From the NCBI GenBank assembly GCA_016841365.1, contig JAENZI010000005.1:124001-188000 (forward strand): a DNA stretch of 64,000 bases, written 5' to 3'. A model generated the notes under the pieces. It was not told the origin of the DNA and searched no databases. It saw only the letters and a program-made list of their open reading frames with translations. The translations under genes were made by a program, and so were the position numbers. Shown here in pieces: positions 32,684 to 40,509 of the stretch. Every line of letters begins with the position of its first letter. Position 1 is the first letter of the stretch. The DNA comes from Anaerolineaceae bacterium (lineage in GTDB: Bacteria; Chloroflexota; Anaerolineae; Anaerolineales; Anaerolineaceae).

Positions 32684-33474
32684 ATGCTCATCAATTCTGT
32701 AAAATCCTGGGTGATTATCTCAGGTTTTGGGTTATACGCTAATGCTTGCTCATGAGTAGAAGCACCTGTTAAGACCAATGCTGTGTGGACACCGGCCGCA
32801 TGTGCACCAATGATATCCGTCTCCAATCGGTCACCCACAGCCAGTGTTTCCTCAGGTCGTACGCCAAGCCTTCTGAGTGCCATCTCATATAGCAATGGTT
32901 CAGGCTTGCCGATATACTTGGCTGTTCTCCCAGAGGCTATTTCCAATGCGCCGATCACAGTCCCTGAACCGGGCGTGAGTCCCTCTGGTGTGGGCAGTGT
33001 CCTGTCAGGATTCGTGCCAATAAACTCACATCCTGATTGTATCAGAAGAGAGGCGTGTTTGAGTTTTTGATAACTCAGAGATAAATCCATTGATGCGACG
33101 ACAACCTGCACATCCTTTTCATTCTCGTCCACCACATTCAGGTTGTATTGACTTAGGGTGGATTTTAGACTCGGTTGACCGACAACATATAGATTGGCAC
33201 CTTCGGGGTATTGCTCTGCCAAATAAATGCCAACTGCCTGCGCTGAATTTATAATCCCGCCTTCCGGGACCGTCACACCAAAACCTGATAATTTTTGATG
33301 ATACTCATCCACTGTGCGGGTAGCATTATTTGTCGCAAGAATATATTTAAGCCCCAGCGCTTCAATCGAGTGAAATATTCCCTTTAAATCACCTAAAGGT
33401 TGTGAATCACGCCAAAGTACGCCATCCATATCAATGATCAGTGCTTTGATGTTTTTAAGTATGTCTGCGACCAT
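32662..33474 (-). CDS. HAD-IIA family sugar phosphatase (NagD-like)
   Basis: A 270-residue haloacid dehalogenase-type phosphatase. The catalytic motif DMDGVLW (Asp nucleophile and acid) is at residues 16-22, followed by ATNNATRT (motif II). Motif IV lies in VGDRLETDIIGAHAAG, with the Mg-binding Asp residues. The large cap between them defines the IIA group, which includes NagD and p-nitrophenylphosphatases. Substrates are small phosphomonoesters and are not predictable here. GGAG precedes the ATG. It is the first gene of a transcript with rlmN, following clpP's terminator. Confidence 0.92.
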   Translation of the reverse strand: MVADILKNIKALIIDMDGVLWRDSQPLGDLKGIFHSIEALGLKYILATNNATRTVDEYHQKLSGFGVTVPEGGIINSAQAVGIYLAEQYPEGANLYVVGQPSLKSTLSQYNLNVVDENEKDVQVVVASMDLSLSYQKLKHASLLIQSGCEFIGTNPDRTLPTPEGLTPGSGTVIGALEIASGRTAKYIGKPEPLLYEMALRRLGVRPEETLAVGDRLETDIIGAHAAGVHTALVLTGASTHEQALAYNPKPEIITQDFTELMSIWTQRKN

Positions 33475-33487
33475 TTTCTGCTCCTGT

Positions 33488-33523
33488 TAAAAAATGCCGG
33501 AAGGCATTTCGCTTTCCGGCATT
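33488..33523 (-). terminator. Terminator after clpP
   Basis: On the minus strand AATGCCGGAA and TTCCGGCATT form a 10-bp stem around an 11-base loop, followed by a T run (complement of 33488-33494). Confidence 0.85.
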
Positions 33524-33544
33524 GATTTTCACTTTGTTTGCTTT

Positions 33545-34150
33545 CTATTTTTCCGGCGTTTCCAAAACCTTATCGACCAGGCCATAGTTGACGGCTTCCT
33601 GGGCACTCATATAGAAATCACGTTCCGTATCCCGGATGATGGCCTCAATATCCTGACCGGTGGCTTCTGCTAAAATTTCGTTCAGCCGTTCTTTTAAGCG
33701 CAGGATTTCCTTTGCCTGGATTTCGATATCCGATGCCTGCCCCTGTGCACCGCCCAAAGGCTGGTGCATATGGATTGTGGCATGCGGCAGAGCATAACGC
33801 TGACCTTTTGAGCCGGCAGCCAGTAACACCGTCCCAAAACTGGCAGCCACACCGACGGCAACGGTGCTGATCTTATTGGGGATCATGCGCATTGTATCGT
33901 AGATCGCCATCCCAGAATAAACCTGCCCGCCAGGAGAGTTGATATACATCTGAATTCCGCTTTCCGGGTCTTCCCGGCTGAGATAGAGCAGCTGTGCAAC
34001 AACCAGGTTTGCTACCTGATCATTGATAGCAGAACCAACAAACACAATCCGGTTCTTTAGCAGGAGTGAATAGATGTCATACGCTCGCTCTCCGCGACCC
34101 GAGGTCTCGACAACCATCGGGATGACGGAAGAAATTTGTTTATTATCCAT
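33545..34150 (-). CDS. clpP: ATP-dependent Clp protease proteolytic subunit
   Basis: A 201-residue ClpP. The catalytic Ser is in [14 protein letters not shown] (the usual sequence is AASMGA), His in HATIHMHQP and Asp in [10 protein letters not shown]. The N-terminal segment [19 protein letters not shown] is the axial-loop region and RIVFVGSAI is standard. It forms a tetradecameric chamber with ClpX or another unfoldase, neither of which is in the window. It lies 44 bases after tig on the same strand, the common bacterial order tig-clpP (clpX normally follows but is missing here). GAAGG precedes the ATG. Confidence 0.95.
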   Translation of the reverse strand: MDNKQISSVIPMVVETSGRGERAYDIYSLLLKNRIVFVGSAINDQVANLVVAQLLYLSREDPESGIQMYINSPGGQVYSGMAIYDTMRMIPNKISTVAVGVAASFGTVLLAAGSKGQRYALPHATIHMHQPLGGAQGQASDIEIQAKEILRLKERLNEILAEATGQDIEAIIRDTERDFYMSAQEAVNYGLVDKVLETPEK

Positions 34151-34194
34151 TATTACCTTCTTTTCTTTTTCTATTAATTATCGTTCTTGTTCAA

Positions 34195-35739
34195 TTAGTC
34201 ATCATCTTTATCAGAATCTTCAATCTCTGCTGATTCTGTTTCTTCCTCAATAAGCACTGCTTCGTCTGGGCCGTCACCTGTTTCAGCCGTATCTTCAGAT
34301 ATTTCGAGTTCCGCTTCCGCCTCTGTGACAACCGCTTCAATTTCGTCCAATTCGACTTCATCGGCAATTTCACCTTCTGTCGGCTCAGTGTCATCTTCGG
34401 GGATAGGTTGGCCTGTTGCGATCAATTTCAAACGTTCTTGCAGCTGGGAATTCATCGTTCGCTGCACACCTTCCATGCTGATCGCTCGAGAAAACTCATC
34501 TTTACCCATCTGCTTTTGCATTTCCTCAAGATTGCCGGAATAAATCACTTCCGTCATGACTTCATTGATACTTGCTTTAAGCATTTCCTGGTTGAGTTTC
34601 AATCCTTCTGCTTCAATCAGCTTATCCACGATCAGCGTTCGCTCCAAGCGTTCTCTTGCTGCAGGGCGAACTTCCTTTTCAATAAACGCCTTCTCTTCCA
34701 TGTTGCGCAGTTTAAGGTATGTTTCAAAATCCATATTCTGATTTTGCACACGAGATTTGATATCCTCAAGCACATGCTCTTCTTCGTGCTCAAGCATTTG
34801 CGGTGGGTATGTCATTTCCGCATTTTCAGTGATCACTTTGAGAAGCTCATCAAAGTAATTATTTTCGTAGCTGGTTTTATGTTCTTCTCGCAAATGTTCT
34901 TCGATCTTGGTTCGGAAGTCTTCCGGGGACTCATAGTTGCCAAGGGTTTGCACGAAATCTTCATCAAATTCGGGCAATTCCAATTCCTTTACAGATTGGA
35001 CATCAACTGTAAAAAGCGCTGTCTTCCCCTTGAAATCCTCGTCTTCGAAGCTTTTTGGATAAGTATGCTGAATCTCTTTGACATCGCCTGCTTTGACGCC
35101 CTTGAGTTTTTTTGCAAATCCGGGGAACGGCCACTCGTCTTTAGAATTATCACCCTTTTCAGGAATTACAACCTGTTGAGGTGTCTTATCGGTGATGGCT
35201 GCATCTTCACCTTCTTGCGGGTTGAGGAATTCGCCGCTCAAATTGAAGTAAACCAGGTCACCTTCTTTAGCCGCACGTTCTGCAGGGACGATTGTCGCCG
35301 AATTTCGTCGAATATTGTCGATAAATTCGTCCACCTGCTTCTCATCAAATGCTTCCAGTGCATATTCTTTTCGAATCTCGCGGTATTCTCCGAGATCGAT
35401 CTCTGGCTCTAATGGCACCTTAAACACAAGTGTGGGTGGATCGTAGCTTTCAATCGTCTCTAAGTTGCCGGGGCCTGAGGGTTCAATCTCTACCTCATCA
35501 AGCATTTTGGCGTAATCATCATCCAAAAGGATGTCAATAGCTTCCTGTAAAATTGCGCCTTCACCGTAATGATTGACAACCACCTGGTAGGGCGCTTTCC
35601 CCGGGCGAAAACCGGGAATCTTTGCATTTTTGGAAATTTTCTTAGCAGCACGCCGCTTAAATCCCTCGAATTCCTCGGGGGTGTAGGTCACGGTTAATTT
35701 TGCCTGTCGATCCTCTAAAAGCTCTTTTTCAATATTCAA
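34195..35739 (-). CDS. tig: Trigger factor with acidic C-terminal extension
   Basis: A ribosome-associated chaperone and prolyl isomerase. The ribosome-binding motif in the N-terminal domain is GFRPGKAP (residues 43-50), followed by an FKBP-like isomerase domain (about 160-245) and the helical C-terminal chaperone domain. At 514 residues it is about 70 longer than usual: residues 448-514 are an acidic Asp/Glu-rich tail that may be unstructured. The start is TTG at 35739, behind AAAGGA at eight bases. It lies 36 bases after tRNA-Leu on the same strand, under a strong promoter, and is followed by clpP. Confidence 0.94.
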   Translation of the reverse strand: MNIEKELLEDRQAKLTVTYTPEEFEGFKRRAAKKISKNAKIPGFRPGKAPYQVVVNHYGEGAILQEAIDILLDDDYAKMLDEVEIEPSGPGNLETIESYDPPTLVFKVPLEPEIDLGEYREIRKEYALEAFDEKQVDEFIDNIRRNSATIVPAERAAKEGDLVYFNLSGEFLNPQEGEDAAITDKTPQQVVIPEKGDNSKDEWPFPGFAKKLKGVKAGDVKEIQHTYPKSFEDEDFKGKTALFTVDVQSVKELELPEFDEDFVQTLGNYESPEDFRTKIEEHLREEHKTSYENNYFDELLKVITENAEMTYPPQMLEHEEEHVLEDIKSRVQNQNMDFETYLKLRNMEEKAFIEKEVRPAARERLERTLIVDKLIEAEGLKLNQEMLKASINEVMTEVIYSGNLEEMQKQMGKDEFSRAISMEGVQRTMNSQLQERLKLIATGQPIPEDDTEPTEGEIADEVELDEIEAVVTEAEAELEISEDTAETGDGPDEAVLIEEETESAEIEDSDKDDD

Positions 35740-35775
35740 TGTAAAGTCCTTTAAAATAAAAATTTTTAATTACTG

Positions 35776-35857
35776 TGGGGAAGGAGAGGGTCGAACTCTC
35801 ACGCGTTGCCGCACGTGATCCTAAGTCACGCCTGTCTGCCAATTCCAGCACTTCCCC
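35776..35857 (-). tRNA. tRNA-Leu (UAG anticodon)
   Basis: An 82-base tRNA. The acceptor stem GGGGAAG pairs with CTTCCCC, discriminator A. The anticodon stem CGTGA/TCACG encloses CTTAGGA, giving anticodon UAG, and a long variable arm (GTGCGGCAACGCG) identifies a class II leucine tRNA. T-loop GTTCGAC is present. CCA is not encoded. It is transcribed toward tig. Confidence 0.95.
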
Positions 35858-35873
35858 GATGAATTGCTCAGGA

Positions 35874-35902
35874 ATTATACGCGAGAGGATTTTTATCGTC
35901 AA
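35874..35902 (-). promoter_or_regulatory. Strong sigma-70-type promoter of tRNA-Leu (and possibly tig-clpP)
   Basis: Minus strand -35 TTGACG (35902-35897), 17-base spacer, -10 TATAAT (35879-35874). Ten bases separate the -10 from the tRNA 5' end. There is no terminator between the tRNA and tig, so the tRNA may be processed from a longer message. Confidence 0.75.
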
Positions 35903-35991
35903 TAATAGGATGATATTAAAGTATAAGAAATGCGTTAATGGTCGAGTATAATAACCTTTCTAAAATTATAATTCAAGATTAAGGAGAATGT

Positions 35992-36414
35992 GTGAGCCAA
36001 ATCATCAAAACGTCCACTCCCGGAAAAGAACGAGCACGTCTCAGTAAAGCGATTGTAATCACCATCCGGGAGTTCATGCGCCAGCAAAAACCAGACCAAT
36101 CCACAAACGACATGATCGCCTTCATCATCCTCGCGCTGAAAGAGATTGCTGAAGGGATCAATGTTACGGTTGCCGCATGGGAAAAACGTGATTATTGGGT
36201 TAAAGCAGACAAGTATCGCATGGAATGGCGTTGGACGGGAGAAACTGCCAGCCAATTACAGGAGAAATTTGAGCAAAAAGATTGGCAGGGAATCCCGGGC
36301 ATTCTAATCGATATCATGGGACATTTCAGCGATATTAAAGTTAGCGACAAACATCGGATGGGCAAACCCTGGCATGGGGCACATAAAAAATTCATGCAGG
36401 AATTCAAAAAATAA
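35992..36414 (+). CDS. Hypothetical protein (140 residues)
   Basis: A basic soluble protein with no family I recognise. The first half is helical and includes MIAFIILALKEIAEGINVTV; the second half has several Trp and Lys residues (KRDYWVKADKYRMEWRW) and a C-terminal DKHRMGKPWHGAHKKFMQEFKK. The GTG start follows AAGGAGAAT at the right distance. The gene stands alone between the tRNA-Leu promoter region and the dehydrogenase operon. The charge pattern allows nucleic-acid or membrane-surface binding, which is a guess. A TATAAT at 35947-35952 could be its promoter. Confidence 0.65.
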   Translation: MSQIIKTSTPGKERARLSKAIVITIREFMRQQKPDQSTNDMIAFIILALKEIAEGINVTVAAWEKRDYWVKADKYRMEWRWTGETASQLQEKFEQKDWQGIPGILIDIMGHFSDIKVSDKHRMGKPWHGAHKKFMQEFKK

Positions 36415-36590
36415 TCTCCGAAAAAATCAGGAAATTTGTTAGGCGCGTCAACTTACATCTGTTAACTTTCCTGCGCATTTATCAATGGTAAGATATTGAT
36501 ATTGATCAGCGGTTTCAAAAAAAATAACAGGGTGTAACGCCAGAAAATAAGCCCGCCTCACCAATATTATTAAAGGGACATCTTTCACTT

Positions 36591-38705
36591 ATGCCGCACA
36601 ACCGAATCACACAGCATCCGATACTTGAAATTCCTGAAAAACAAACAATCGAGTTCTATTGGCAAAACCAACCCTTACAAGCTAAGCAAGGTGAAACCAT
36701 TGCTTCTGCATTGATTGCCAATGGCATCAACATCTTTGGTCACCACCCCAAGGATGATTCCCCGTTAGGATTATTCTGCGCGAACGGTCAATGTTCACAA
36801 TGCCTGGTGCTGGTGAATGGGAAACCTGTGAAATCCTGCATGACAACAGTTACTCCCGGGATTTCCGTCATGCCGGCAGACGGCTTACCAGATATTTCTG
36901 GGTTACCTGACTCAGAATCAAGTGTTTACCAAGAAGGGATAAAAGAAATCATAGAAATTCCGGTCCTGATCATAGGTGGCGGTCCAGCAGGGCTTTCAGC
37001 AGCCATTGAATTAGGGAAACTCGGCGTTGATGTCTTGTTAGTTGATGATAAATCGCAGCTTGGGGGCAAACTCGTCCTCCAAACACATCGATTTTTTGGC
37101 TCAACGAAGGCAGTTTATGCCGGCACCCGTGGGATTGATATTGCCGTTAAACTTTCTGAGCAAATCAAGAGCATGGCCACGGTTGACGTGTGGTTAGAAA
37201 CGACCGCTGTCGGCATTTTCGAAGAAAAAACCGTCGGGCTTTGGCGGGCAACGGACAATCAATATATACTGATTAAGCCGGAGGTTTTACTGGTTGCAAC
37301 AGGTGCTCGCGAACGCAGCCTGCCCTTTAAAGGAAATACACTGCCAGGTATCTATGGCGCCGGCGCATTTCAGACGCTTGCTAACCGTGACCTGGTCAAG
37401 CCAGCCACGAACCTGTTCATCGTTGGCGGCGGGAATGTCGGATTAATAGCAGGTTATCATGCACTCCAGGCTGGGATCAATGTCGTCGCACTGGTCGAAG
37501 CCCTGCCTGAGTGTGGCGGATACAGAGTTCATCGTGACAAGCTGGCACGTTTCAACGTACCCATCCTCACATCCCAGACAATCCTTGAAGCCAAAGGGAA
37601 GGATCATGTCCAGAGTGTGGTCATTGCGCAGGTTGACGACACCTTCAAACCTATTCAAGGCACCGAACAAGAAATTCAATGTGATTGTGTCTTAATTGCT
37701 GTCGGTCTCAATCCTGTTGATGAGTTTTTCCATAAAGCTAAAGAAGTTGGCCTGACAGTATTTGCAGCAGGAGACGCAGCAGAAATTGCCGAAGCCTCCG
37801 CAGCAATGTTTGCAGGCAAAATCAAAGCTAATGAGATTGCTCAAGTCTTGAACTTGGATGTCCCTGAAGTCCCTGAACAATGGCGTAAATTTGAGACGAT
37901 CCTGAAATCAAAGCCGGGTGAAGTTCAACCAATTAAACAGCAAGAAATTCATGGCGATGTTTTCCCGGTGACACACTGCCGGCAGGAAATCCCTTGTGAT
38001 CCTTGTTCTTCAATTTGCCCGCAAGGACTAATCCAGATCGATCCGGAAAATATTCGCGCACTGCCAGAATTTTGCACATTTGACGGCAAAAATTGCATCG
38101 GCTGTGAACGATGTGTTGCTATCTGTCCGGGATTAGCCGTCACATTGGTTGATTTCCGGAAGGATGCCCAACATCCCACAGTATCCATCCCGCTTGAATT
38201 TTCTAAAGAATACATCCATGTTGGCGACATCGTCCCGGTTACGGATATCGATGGCCAGGTGCTCGGAAAATACCCAGTGGTCAGTATGCGGACTCTGCGC
38301 CAATTTTCAAGCACACTGATTGTAAGGGTTCAGGTGCCGGCAGCGATTGCAACCGACATTTCAGGCATCCAACTCGTTGCGGGTTGGGACCGCCCAGCAT
38401 CGGAGGATGAAAAATACCTTGAGCAAACGGACCAAGAAACGATTATTTGCCGTTGCGAACATGTCACAGCAGACGAAATCCGTGCCTTAATTCGTGAAGG
38501 TGTCAGGGATATCAACCAGATCAAAGCCGAAACCAAAGCGACAATGGGGTCCTGCGGCGGAAAGACTTGCCTCACACTCATCAAAAAGATCTTCAGAGAA
38601 GAAGGCATCCCCCTTGAAACAGTGACTGATCCCACTCAAAGACCGGTATTTGTTGAAATGCCATTGGAAACCTTAGCCAAGAACCAACAGGAGGATGTGG
38701 AATAG
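36591..38705 (+). CDS. Iron-sulfur/FAD dehydrogenase alpha subunit (sarcosine/proline/opine oxidase-like)
   Basis: A 704-residue multidomain oxidoreductase subunit. The order is: an N-terminal [2Fe-2S] domain (FCANGQCSQCLVLVNG, residues about 60-85), an FAD-binding domain (VLIIGGGPAGLSAAIELG, about 123), a second dinucleotide-binding region (NLFIVGGGNVGLIAG), a ferredoxin-like domain with CDPCSSICP and CIGCERCVAICP, and a C-terminal BFD-type [2Fe-2S] domain CRCEHVTADEI...GSCGGKTC. This set is typical of alpha subunits of dye-linked proline, hydroxyproline or opine dehydrogenases, and of HcnA/HcnB-type proteins. Together with the next gene it should oxidise an amino acid or N-methylated amine and pass electrons onward. 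Substrate unknown. Confidence 0.88.
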   Translation: MPHNRITQHPILEIPEKQTIEFYWQNQPLQAKQGETIASALIANGINIFGHHPKDDSPLGLFCANGQCSQCLVLVNGKPVKSCMTTVTPGISVMPADGLPDISGLPDSESSVYQEGIKEIIEIPVLIIGGGPAGLSAAIELGKLGVDVLLVDDKSQLGGKLVLQTHRFFGSTKAVYAGTRGIDIAVKLSEQIKSMATVDVWLETTAVGIFEEKTVGLWRATDNQYILIKPEVLLVATGARERSLPFKGNTLPGIYGAGAFQTLANRDLVKPATNLFIVGGGNVGLIAGYHALQAGINVVALVEALPECGGYRVHRDKLARFNVPILTSQTILEAKGKDHVQSVVIAQVDDTFKPIQGTEQEIQCDCVLIAVGLNPVDEFFHKAKEVGLTVFAAGDAAEIAEASAAMFAGKIKANEIAQVLNLDVPEVPEQWRKFETILKSKPGEVQPIKQQEIHGDVFPVTHCRQEIPCDPCSSICPQGLIQIDPENIRALPEFCTFDGKNCIGCERCVAICPGLAVTLVDFRKDAQHPTVSIPLEFSKEYIHVGDIVPVTDIDGQVLGKYPVVSMRTLRQFSSTLIVRVQVPAAIATDISGIQLVAGWDRPASEDEKYLEQTDQETIICRCEHVTADEIRALIREGVRDINQIKAETKATMGSCGGKTCLTLIKKIFREEGIPLETVTDPTQRPVFVEMPLETLAKNQQEDVE

Positions 38706-38709
38706 TCCT

Positions 38710-39876
38710 ATGAACGACTCATCACAAAACACCTTCGATTGCATTATCATTGGCGCAGGCTCAATTGGCACTCCTGCAGCATTTTACATAGCAAAATCTG
38801 GATTAAAAGTACTGGTTATTGATCGTTATCCAAGCGTTGGCCAGGCTTCTAACAAACATGCTATCGGCGGCATACGTGCTACACACTCTGACCCAGCCAA
38901 AATTCACCTGGGTAATCGCAGCTTGAAGGTCTTCTCGACATGGGAAACAGAATTTGGCGACGATATTGAGTGGCAGGAAGGTGGCTATTCCTATGTTGCT
39001 TACGATCAAGAAAACGCAGCACTGCTAAAAGCGCTGATCCTTGAACAACAACAGCATAATTTGGAAATCTCCTGGCTTGACGCGCCTGATCTGCTGAAGA
39101 TCATCCCCAAACTGAACCCTCAAGACCTGCTCGGCGGCACATTTTCACCTGAGGATGGCAGTGCTTCACCCCTAAAGTCAGCTTTCGCGTTTCATAAACG
39201 TGCAGCAGAGGCTGACGCAGTTTTTAACTTCAATGAAACCGTCGTGGATTTCATCAGTGAAGGTAGCCGAATCAAGGGCGTGGTCACAGACAAAGGAAAA
39301 TATTACTCTCAATGGGTGATCAACGCTGCTGGCGGATGGGCAAAACCGCTCTCAAAAAAAATCGGACTGGATGTGCCTGTCGAACCCGATTCACATGAGG
39401 CAGCCATCACTGAACCGGTGGCACGCATCTTCTATCCCATGATTGTAGACATGCGTAAACGTCCCGGGTCAGCTAATTTTTACTTCTATCAACACCCTAC
39501 CGGGAAAATCATCTTTTGCATGACGCCTGACCCACCCATCCTGGGAACACACACCATCGCGTCCAGCGACTTTTTATCCAAAGCATCGCGCCGGTTGATC
39601 GAGATCATGCCAGTTTTGCGGCATATACGGGTCAGAAGGGTCTGGCGCGGTACCTATCCCATGACGCCCGATGGCTCACCCATCATCGGCAAGGTAAATG
39701 GCCTGGATGGGTTTATCTTAGCAGTCGGCATGTGTGGACAGGGTTTCATGTTCGGGCCTGGTGTGGGGCAACTTGTCTCTCACCTGGTGTTGAACGAACT
39801 TGACGAAGCGGATAAAATCATTTTGGATAACCTTTCATTCCACCGAAAATTCGAGTCTGAAGAGATGCTCAAATAA
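38710..39876 (+). CDS. FAD-dependent amino-acid oxidase-type beta subunit
   Basis: A 388-residue DAO-family flavoprotein, the catalytic partner of the previous gene. The FAD motif is IIIGAGSIGTPAAFYIAKSG (residues about 14-33), with GIRATHSDPAKI where the flavin attaches or stacks in relatives, and the closing GFILAVGMCGQGFMFGPGVG. It resembles sarcosine oxidase beta, HcnC and proline dehydrogenase beta subunits. ATG 38710 is chosen because AGGAGG at 38689-38694 abuts the earlier ATG 38695; the spacing to 38710 is long, so the start is uncertain and may be coupled to the upstream stop (38703-38705). Its own stop overlaps the next gene (TAATG). Confidence 0.88.
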   Translation: MNDSSQNTFDCIIIGAGSIGTPAAFYIAKSGLKVLVIDRYPSVGQASNKHAIGGIRATHSDPAKIHLGNRSLKVFSTWETEFGDDIEWQEGGYSYVAYDQENAALLKALILEQQQHNLEISWLDAPDLLKIIPKLNPQDLLGGTFSPEDGSASPLKSAFAFHKRAAEADAVFNFNETVVDFISEGSRIKGVVTDKGKYYSQWVINAAGGWAKPLSKKIGLDVPVEPDSHEAAITEPVARIFYPMIVDMRKRPGSANFYFYQHPTGKIIFCMTPDPPILGTHTIASSDFLSKASRRLIEIMPVLRHIRVRRVWRGTYPMTPDGSPIIGKVNGLDGFILAVGMCGQGFMFGPGVGQLVSHLVLNELDEADKIILDNLSFHRKFESEEMLK

Positions 39877-40481
39877 TGATTAAAGCCATCGTGTTCGATG
39901 TCGGCGGGGTGCTGCTGCGCACGGAGGACTCGTCAAGCCGCCGTTGCCTGGAAGAGAAATACCAACTTCCACAAAATTCAATCGACGAGCTTGTCTTTAA
40001 TTCAGAAGCAGCACTGGCATCCACCATAGGTCAGGCTTCACGAGAAGTTGTTTGGGCATATGTAGCAAAAACACTTGCCCTTGATGATTACGAACTGCTT
40101 GATTTCATCAAAGTTTTTTGGGCGGGTGATCGGATTGATCAGGCGCTGGTCAATTTCCTGGAAGATTGCCGCCCCAAATTCAAAACAGCGCTTCTGAGCA
40201 ATGCATGGGCAGGCACACGGAAGATCCTCGAGGAGGATTATGGCATTAAAGAAGGTAAAACAGTAGACCATATCCTGATTTCAGCTGAATGCGGCGTCGC
40301 CAAACCCGACCCTAAAATTTACCAAATTTTAGCCAACACTCTCAAGTTACCCTTCAACCAAATCCTATTCATTGACGACTTCATTGAAAACATAGAAGCA
40401 GCGCAACAATTGGGGATCCAAACCATTCATTATCAACCCGGAATGGACCTGATTAACCGGGTAAAATCATTATTAGATTGA
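39876..40481 (+). CDS. HAD-IA family hydrolase
   Basis: A 201-residue haloacid-dehalogenase-type protein. Motif I is VFDVGGVLL (residues 5-13; Asp7 is the nucleophile, but the second Asp of DxD is Gly), motif II ALLSNAW, motif III a Lys in GVAKPDPKIY and motif IV LFIDDFIENIEAA. The missing second Asp in motif I occurs in the YihX/alpha-D-glucose-1-phosphatase-like branch, whose members keep phosphatase or phosphotransferase activity. It overlaps the previous gene by one base (TAATG), so it belongs to the dehydrogenase operon, perhaps for damage or side-product control. Confidence 0.87.
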   Translation: MIKAIVFDVGGVLLRTEDSSSRRCLEEKYQLPQNSIDELVFNSEAALASTIGQASREVVWAYVAKTLALDDYELLDFIKVFWAGDRIDQALVNFLEDCRPKFKTALLSNAWAGTRKILEEDYGIKEGKTVDHILISAECGVAKPDPKIYQILANTLKLPFNQILFIDDFIENIEAAQQLGIQTIHYQPGMDLINRVKSLLD

Positions 40482-40509
40482 TTGAAACACGAATTAAAGA
40501 AGTCGCCTA

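Noticed and set aside
34408-35412. Long plus-strand open frame of 334 codons opposite tig
   Set aside because: It mirrors the tig coding strand, has no ribosome-binding site and gives a Phe/Leu/Cys-rich product, as expected for an antisense shadow.
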